DNA of 9,596 nt from NCBI GenBank assembly GCA_002393095.1, contig DGII01000037.1, forward strand, positions 1 to 9,596, written 5' to 3'. The notes beneath the pieces were generated by a model that was given only the letters and a program-made list of their open reading frames with translations, made no database searches and had not been told where the DNA came from. The stretch comes from Lachnospiraceae bacterium UBA3826 (GTDB lineage: Bacteria > Bacillota > Clostridia > Lachnospirales > Lachnospiraceae). Within the stretch, counting starts at the first letter, position 1. The number at the start of each line of letters is the position of its first letter. Both the position numbers and the translations under genes were made by a program. Positions 6,011-9,596 of the stretch are shown piece after piece.

Positions 6011-7675
6011 CTAGTTCACGCCCTTTTCGAGTGCAAGGGTCTTAGTCGTGATATCACATACCTCGGAAGGTCCGAAGTACTGGATTGCACCGGGATAGGT
6101 GAAGCTTGTCTTAACCGCCCACTCTTCCCTGTGAGCCTCGAAGTACTTAAACGGTGCTCCGTCAAGCTCAACAAGTGCCTTGCGGATAACTGGCTTGTCT
6201 TCGCCGTTACGTCTCTCCATGTTCATCATCTTGGTGATGGGCATTCCTCCCGCAACCCACTCATCTGCAGGCTTAGAGATATTGGAAACCTTAGAAAGAT
6301 ATCCCGTATAACCGTACTGGATAAGCATGAATGCATTGTATCCAAGTGAGTAGCAGTAGTCGGCATCGAAGTTGGAAGGGAACGCACATCTTCCTTCGTA
6401 TCCGAAGAAGTGATGCTGTGCACCGAACTTACCCTTATATGTGCCTGCTTCCTTCCTCTTCTTAAGCTCGCTCTTAACCATCTCAGAGAAGAGCTTCTCC
6501 GACTCAATGAGCGATACCTGTACGTTGCCGTGAGGATCTCTCTCAAGGAAGAGCTGCTGCTGAACGAACTGAGGAAGTATATCGAATACAGCGAAGGACT
6601 CGCTTGAAAGTCCGTTCTTGATAAAGTCATACTTGGCATTCCAATCGGGAAGCGCATTGAACTGCTCTGTCTTATTGCCGGCAAGAAGCTCATTGATCTC
6701 GGCTATAAGCTTAGAGAATTCGGGAACGAATTCCACAATACCCTCAGGTATGATAGCCACACCGAAGTTCTCGCCATTATTGCCCCTCTTCTCTACAGAG
6801 TCAGCAATGTAGTTAGTGATGGCTGCAAGAGACATCTTCTTAGCCGCAACCTCCTCACCTATAAGGCAGATGTTAGGCTGTGTCTCAAGGGCACACTCAA
6901 GCGCTACATGGGAAGCACTTCTTCCCATAACCTTGATGAAGTGCCAGTACTTCTTGGCTGAATTGGCATCTCTTTCGATATTGCCGATAAGCTCCGAATA
7001 AGTCTTGGTAGCTGTATCGAATCCGAAGGAAGCCTCTATATCCTCATTCTTAAGGTCTCCGTCTATAGTCTTGGGACATCCGATAACCTGAACGCCCGTA
7101 TTATTAGCTGCCATATACTCTGCAAGAGTAGCCGCATTGGTATTGGAATCATCACCGCCGATGATGACGATAGCTGTAAGGCCGTTCTTCTTGGCATTCG
7201 CCGCAACTATATCGAACTGCTCCTTAGTCTCAAGCTTGGTTCTGCCCGAACCGATGATATCGAATCCGCCCGTATTCCTGTAGGCATCGATGAATGCGTC
7301 ATCGAACTCAACATAATCATCCTTAAGCAAGCCGTCCGGACCGCCCTTGAATCCGAGAAGCACATTATTCTTATCCGTTGCCTTAAGAGCATCATACAGA
7401 CCGCAGATAACGTTATGTCCTCCGGGTGCCTGTCCGCCTGAGAGTATAACTCCCACCACCTGCTTCTTGGCAGCAGAGGTGTTAGTTCCCTTTACGAAGG
7501 TTATCTCGTTCTTACCGTATGTATTAGGGAAAAGCGCCTTGATCTTGTCCTGATCGGCAACGCTCTCCGTAGCCGCTCCGTCCTTGACACAGATCTCCGA
7601 TATGCCGTTCCTTAACATTCCGGGAAGCTTTGGCTTATACTCGTATCTTACTTTTTGAAGAGGTGAAAGATTCAT
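6011..7675 (-). CDS. pfp: Diphosphate--fructose-6-phosphate 1-phosphotransferase (PPi-dependent PFK, long type)
   Basis: Transfers phosphate from pyrophosphate to fructose-6-phosphate to give fructose-1,6-bisphosphate. The step is reversible, serves glycolysis and gluconeogenesis in the cytoplasm, and saves ATP. At 554 residues it matches the long, plant-beta-like PPi-PFK class, not the ~320-residue ATP enzymes. Visible motifs are the phosphate-binding GGQAPGGHN (80-88), GGDDSN (173-178), PKTIDGDL (201-208, catalytic D205/D207) and MGRSASH (250-256). The second Asp of GGDD (D176), where ATP-PFKs have Gly, and K202 of PKTIDGD mark PPi use. The ATG at 7675 has AAAGGAG (complement of 7683-7689) at 7 nt. 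The gene appears to stand alone, with its own extended -10 promoter upstream and a strong terminator downstream. It is divergent from glycogen phosphorylase, whose product feeds it after conversion to fructose-6-phosphate. Confidence 0.96.
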   Translation of the reverse strand: MNLSPLQKVRYEYKPKLPGMLRNGISEICVKDGAATESVADQDKIKALFPNTYGKNEITFVKGTNTSAAKKQVVGVILSGGQAPGGHNVICGLYDALKATDKNNVLLGFKGGPDGLLKDDYVEFDDAFIDAYRNTGGFDIIGSGRTKLETKEQFDIVAANAKKNGLTAIVIIGGDDSNTNAATLAEYMAANNTGVQVIGCPKTIDGDLKNEDIEASFGFDTATKTYSELIGNIERDANSAKKYWHFIKVMGRSASHVALECALETQPNICLIGEEVAAKKMSLAAITNYIADSVEKRGNNGENFGVAIIPEGIVEFVPEFSKLIAEINELLAGNKTEQFNALPDWNAKYDFIKNGLSSESFAVFDILPQFVQQQLFLERDPHGNVQVSLIESEKLFSEMVKSELKKRKEAGTYKGKFGAQHHFFGYEGRCAFPSNFDADYCYSLGYNAFMLIQYGYTGYLSKVSNISKPADEWVAGGMPITKMMNMERRNGEDKPVIRKALVELDGAPFKYFEAHREEWAVKTSFTYPGAIQYFGPSEVCDITTKTLALEKGVN

Positions 7676-7787
7676 TCTTGTTCTCCTTTACATGTATATT
7701 ATAATAATGAAATGATCGCATCCGATTATTACTCTCCGGCAAGCATATACACCCTGCACGGCCTCCGTAATAACGACTGCATATAGG

Positions 7788-7796
7788 ATTATAGCA
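7788..7796 (-). promoter_or_regulatory. Extended -10 promoter for pfp
   Basis: On the minus strand TGCTATAAT (7796-7788) is a perfect extended -10 element. No good -35 lies 16-18 bp upstream, consistent with this promoter type. Transcription would start near 7781, giving a leader of about 106 nt. A second TATAAT (7703-7698) sits only 22 nt before the start codon, without TG or a -35, so I consider it less likely. Confidence 0.65.
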
Positions 7797-7866
7797 CGAT
7801 ATCATCAAAGAGGCTACAATATAATTTCAAAGAAAAGTTTAGTAAATTTTCGTAAATTCACAATTT

Positions 7867-7895
7867 TTGACTTTACATTTTTCCAAAGGTAGTAT
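7867..7895 (+). promoter_or_regulatory. Sigma-A-type promoter for glgP
   Basis: TTGACT (7867-7872) and TAGTAT (7890-7895) are separated by exactly 17 bp, and the DNA before the -35 is AT-rich. The expected start, near 7902, leaves a leader of about 100 nt that contains the three dyad repeats. The -10 is only a partial match (4 of 6), suggesting moderate strength or activation. Confidence 0.6.
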
Positions 7896-7920
7896 AGACT
7901 ACAATAGGAGCATAGAGTAA

Positions 7921-7968
7921 CACATATCATGTGCAGCACATATTGTATGTAGCGCATATCATGTGCAT
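7921..7968 (+). repeat. Three tandem 16-bp dyad repeats in the glgP leader
   Basis: Three contiguous units, CACATATCATGTGCAG (7921-7936), CACATATTGTATGTAG (7937-7952) and CGCATATCATGTGCAT (7953-7968), follow each other with no gap. Each is itself an inverted repeat with 5-6-bp arms around a 3-nt centre (for example CACAT-ATC-ATGTG). Arms from neighbouring units are also complementary: ATGTGC 7929-7934 with GCACAT 7936-7941, and GCACAT 7936-7941 with ATGTGC 7961-7966. The array lies between the promoter and the start codon, so it could be an operator cluster or an RNA structure with alternative pairings. I recognise no known operator or riboswitch in it. Confidence 0.8.
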
Positions 7969-8003
7969 AACACTGAAAAATACGAAAAAATACTGGAGGA
8001 AAC

Positions 8004-9596
8004 ATGGCATTACAGGAGACATTGCAAAGAAGTGTAATCGAAGACCACATGGAGGAAGAGCTCCTTCATATAGCTAAGGAATTATACGGCAAGGATTTAG
8101 ATGACTGTACAGACCTTGAAGTATATATGAGTGTACAGGAGCTCACCAAGGAGCTTAGCGAGTCCACCACGGAGATAGCAGGAGGCAAGAAGGTATACTA
8201 CATCTCAATGGAATTCCTTATAGGAAGACTTCTGTCCAACAACCTTATCAATCTCGGAATGTATGACAAGGTCAAGGCTATACTTGAAAAGCACGGCAAG
8301 GATATGGCAGTCATAGAAGAAGCAGAGCCCGAACCGTCACTCGGCAACGGAGGGCTTGGCAGACTCGCTGCATGCTTCCTTGACAGTATCGCCACCTTAG
8401 GTCTTCCCGGAGACGGGATCGGCCTTAACTATCACTTAGGGCTTTTTAAGCAGGAGTTCAAGGATAAGAAGCAGTTCGCCGTTAAGAACGAATGGATAAG
8501 CAAGCACAGTTGGCTTCATAAGAGGGATATTGCCTTCGAGGTGGAATTCGGGGGCAGGAAGCTTCGTTCACGCCTCTACGATATAGATGTAGTCGGATAT
8601 GACAACGGTGTCAACAAGCTCCATCTCTTCGATGTGGAATCCGTGGATGAAAGCATCGTCAAGGACGGGATAGACTTCGATAAAGAGGATATAGATAAGA
8701 ACCTCACTCTTTTCCTCTATCCTGACGATTCGGATGAAGCCGGCAACCTCTTAAGGATATATCAGGAATACTTCATGTGCAGCAATGCTGCGCAGCTCAT
8801 CTTATGGGAATTAAAGGAGCGTCACTACGACCTCAGGAAGATGTATGATCACTGTGTCATCCAGATCAATGATACGCATCCTTCCATGGTGATCCCTGAG
8901 CTTATAAGGATACTCGTATATGACAAGGCCTTCACGATCGACGAGGCTATAGATGTCGTATCGAGAACCTGCGCATATACCAATCATACCATACTTGCCG
9001 AGGCACTTGAGAAGTGGCCCATAGCTTATCTTCAGAAGGTTGTTCCCAATCTCGTGCCCATCATCAAGGAGCTTGATAAGCGTGTAAGAGCTAAGTATGA
9101 CGACGAAAGCGTATATATCATAGATAAGGATAAGAGAGTCCACATGGCTCATATGGATATCCATTACGGATTCTCAATCAACGGAGTGGCTGCTATCCAC
9201 AGCGAAATACTTAAGAATACCGAGCTTAATAACTTCTATAAGATATATCCGGAGAAGTTCAATAATAAGACCAACGGCATCACCTTCCGAAGATGGCTCA
9301 TGAGCTGTAACAAGGAGCTTGATAAGCTCATATGCGATACCATAGGTGACAGCTATAAGAAGGATGCTCTGGAGCTTGAGAAGCTGCTTGAGCACAGCAA
9401 TGATGCTGCATTCATGGGCAAGCTTCAGGATATCAAGGATGGCAAGAAGAAAGCGCTTGCAGCCTACCTTAAGGAGCATGAGGGAGTGGATGTCGATCCC
9501 ACCTCCATCTTCGACATACAGATCAAGAGACTTCACGAGTATAAGCGTCAGCAGCTTAATGCTCTGTACATAATACATAAGTATCTTGAGATCAAG
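8004..9596 (+). CDS. glgP: Glycogen/maltodextrin phosphorylase, N-terminal 531 codons (runs off the window)
   Basis: GT35 phosphorylase that releases glucose-1-phosphate from the non-reducing ends of alpha-1,4-glucans using inorganic phosphate and pyridoxal phosphate. Family stretches appear in order: YISMEFLIGRLL (around 68-80), GNGGLGRLAACFLDS (114-128), NDTHP (289-293), CAYTNHT, HMAHMDIHYGFSINGVAAIHSEILK (380 onward), NKTNGITFRRW (421-431) and IKRLHEYKRQ (507-516). The PLP-binding lysine and C-terminal domain lie beyond the window; family members are usually about 750-840 residues. The start is ATG at 8004, with GGAGG (7995-7999) only 4 nt away, a rather short spacing that could lower translation. 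The reading frame is open to the last base with no internal break. Regulation probably involves the dyad array in its leader. Glycogen and maltodextrin phosphorylases cannot be told apart here. Confidence 0.95.
   Translation, partial: MALQETLQRSVIEDHMEEELLHIAKELYGKDLDDCTDLEVYMSVQELTKELSESTTEIAGGKKVYYISMEFLIGRLLSNNLINLGMYDKVKAILEKHGKDMAVIEEAEPEPSLGNGGLGRLAACFLDSIATLGLPGDGIGLNYHLGLFKQEFKDKKQFAVKNEWISKHSWLHKRDIAFEVEFGGRKLRSRLYDIDVVGYDNGVNKLHLFDVESVDESIVKDGIDFDKEDIDKNLTLFLYPDDSDEAGNLLRIYQEYFMCSNAAQLILWELKERHYDLRKMYDHCVIQINDTHPSMVIPELIRILVYDKAFTIDEAIDVVSRTCAYTNHTILAEALEKWPIAYLQKVVPNLVPIIKELDKRVRAKYDDESVYIIDKDKRVHMAHMDIHYGFSINGVAAIHSEILKNTELNNFYKIYPEKFNNKTNGITFRRWLMSCNKELDKLICDTIGDSYKKDALELEKLLEHSNDAAFMGKLQDIKDGKKKALAAYLKEHEGVDVDPTSIFDIQIKRLHEYKRQQLNALYIIHKYLEIK

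Larger units (their letters stand above)
7676..8003. other. Divergent control region between pfp and glgP (328 nt, no gene)
   Basis: This gap holds back-to-back promoters: one for pfp reading left (-10 at 7793-7788) and one for glgP reading right (7867-7895). The stretch between and upstream of them (about 7815-7866) is very AT-rich and contains a direct repeat GTAAATT (near 7841 and 7852), which could act as an UP-like element. The glgP leader (about 7902-8003) holds three tandem 16-bp dyads and then a run of A-rich repeats (GAAAAATAC / GAAAAAATAC, about 7975-7993) just before the ribosome site. I see no small gene supported by a ribosome site. Confidence 0.8.

Noticed and set aside
6226..6693. 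Second minus-strand open frame of 155 codons inside pfp
   Set aside because: It lies in another frame of a gene with clear family motifs, is Ser/Arg-rich, and has no ribosome site.
7698..7703. TATAAT close to the pfp start as the main promoter
   Set aside because: It has no TG extension or -35 and would leave a leader of only about 15 nt, barely containing the ribosome site; the site at 7796-7788 is better.
7921..7968. CRISPR-like array
   Set aside because: The 16-bp units are directly adjacent without spacers, so they do not form a repeat-spacer pattern.
7814..8050. Minus-strand 78-codon frame crossing the glgP leader
   Set aside because: It covers the promoter and dyad repeats and the start of glgP, has Cys/Tyr-rich random composition, and lacks a ribosome site.
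8811..9578. Minus-strand open frames opposite glgP
   Set aside because: They are antisense shadows of a strongly conserved phosphorylase; no family pattern and no ribosome sites.

Overview
The window looks like chromosomal DNA of an anaerobic Gram-positive of the class Clostridia, probably a Lachnospiraceae relative of the Butyrivibrio/Roseburia type. This is inference. It rests on strong AGGAG-type ribosome sites, extended -10 promoters, frequent ATA and AGA codons, a long-type PPi-dependent phosphofructokinase, a glycogen phosphorylase of clostridial style and a bactofilin gene beside pyrH. I see no phage, insertion sequence, CRISPR, tRNA or rRNA.

Layout: positions 1-5801 hold seven tightly packed genes, all on the minus strand. 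In transcription order they are an SCP2-domain protein (5801-5385), a NYN RNase-like protein with two OST-HTH/LOTUS domains (5383-4370), a 12-TM MFS transporter (4315-2978), a membrane-anchored glycerophosphodiester phosphodiesterase (2904-2083), a membrane-anchored NodB polysaccharide deacetylase (1998-1027), a bactofilin (1027-272) and the first 78 codons of pyrH (235 to the window edge). Gaps are -1 to 84 nt and no intrinsic terminator lies between them, so read-through is plausible. An internal extended -10 promoter abuts the deacetylase start codon and may make a leaderless message. A strong hairpin terminator (5931-5976) separates this block from the next gene. That gene is PPi-phosphofructokinase (7675-6011, minus strand). 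After a 328-nt divergent control region comes glycogen phosphorylase (8004 to the window edge, plus strand).

The genes fall into three themes. The divergent pair is energy metabolism: glycogen to glucose-1-phosphate, and fructose-6-phosphate to fructose-1,6-bisphosphate using PPi instead of ATP. The deacetylase and bactofilin form a probable cell-envelope pair, in which a membrane-associated polymer could position a peptidoglycan-modifying enzyme. The SCP2/NYN-OST-HTH pair points to RNA processing, with an unexplained lipid-binding-type partner.

The least ordinary signals are three back-to-back 16-bp dyad repeats in the glycogen phosphorylase leader, the possibly leaderless deacetylase, and the translationally coupled SCP2/NYN-OST-HTH pair. 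I found no clear-cut new multi-gene system such as a defence island.
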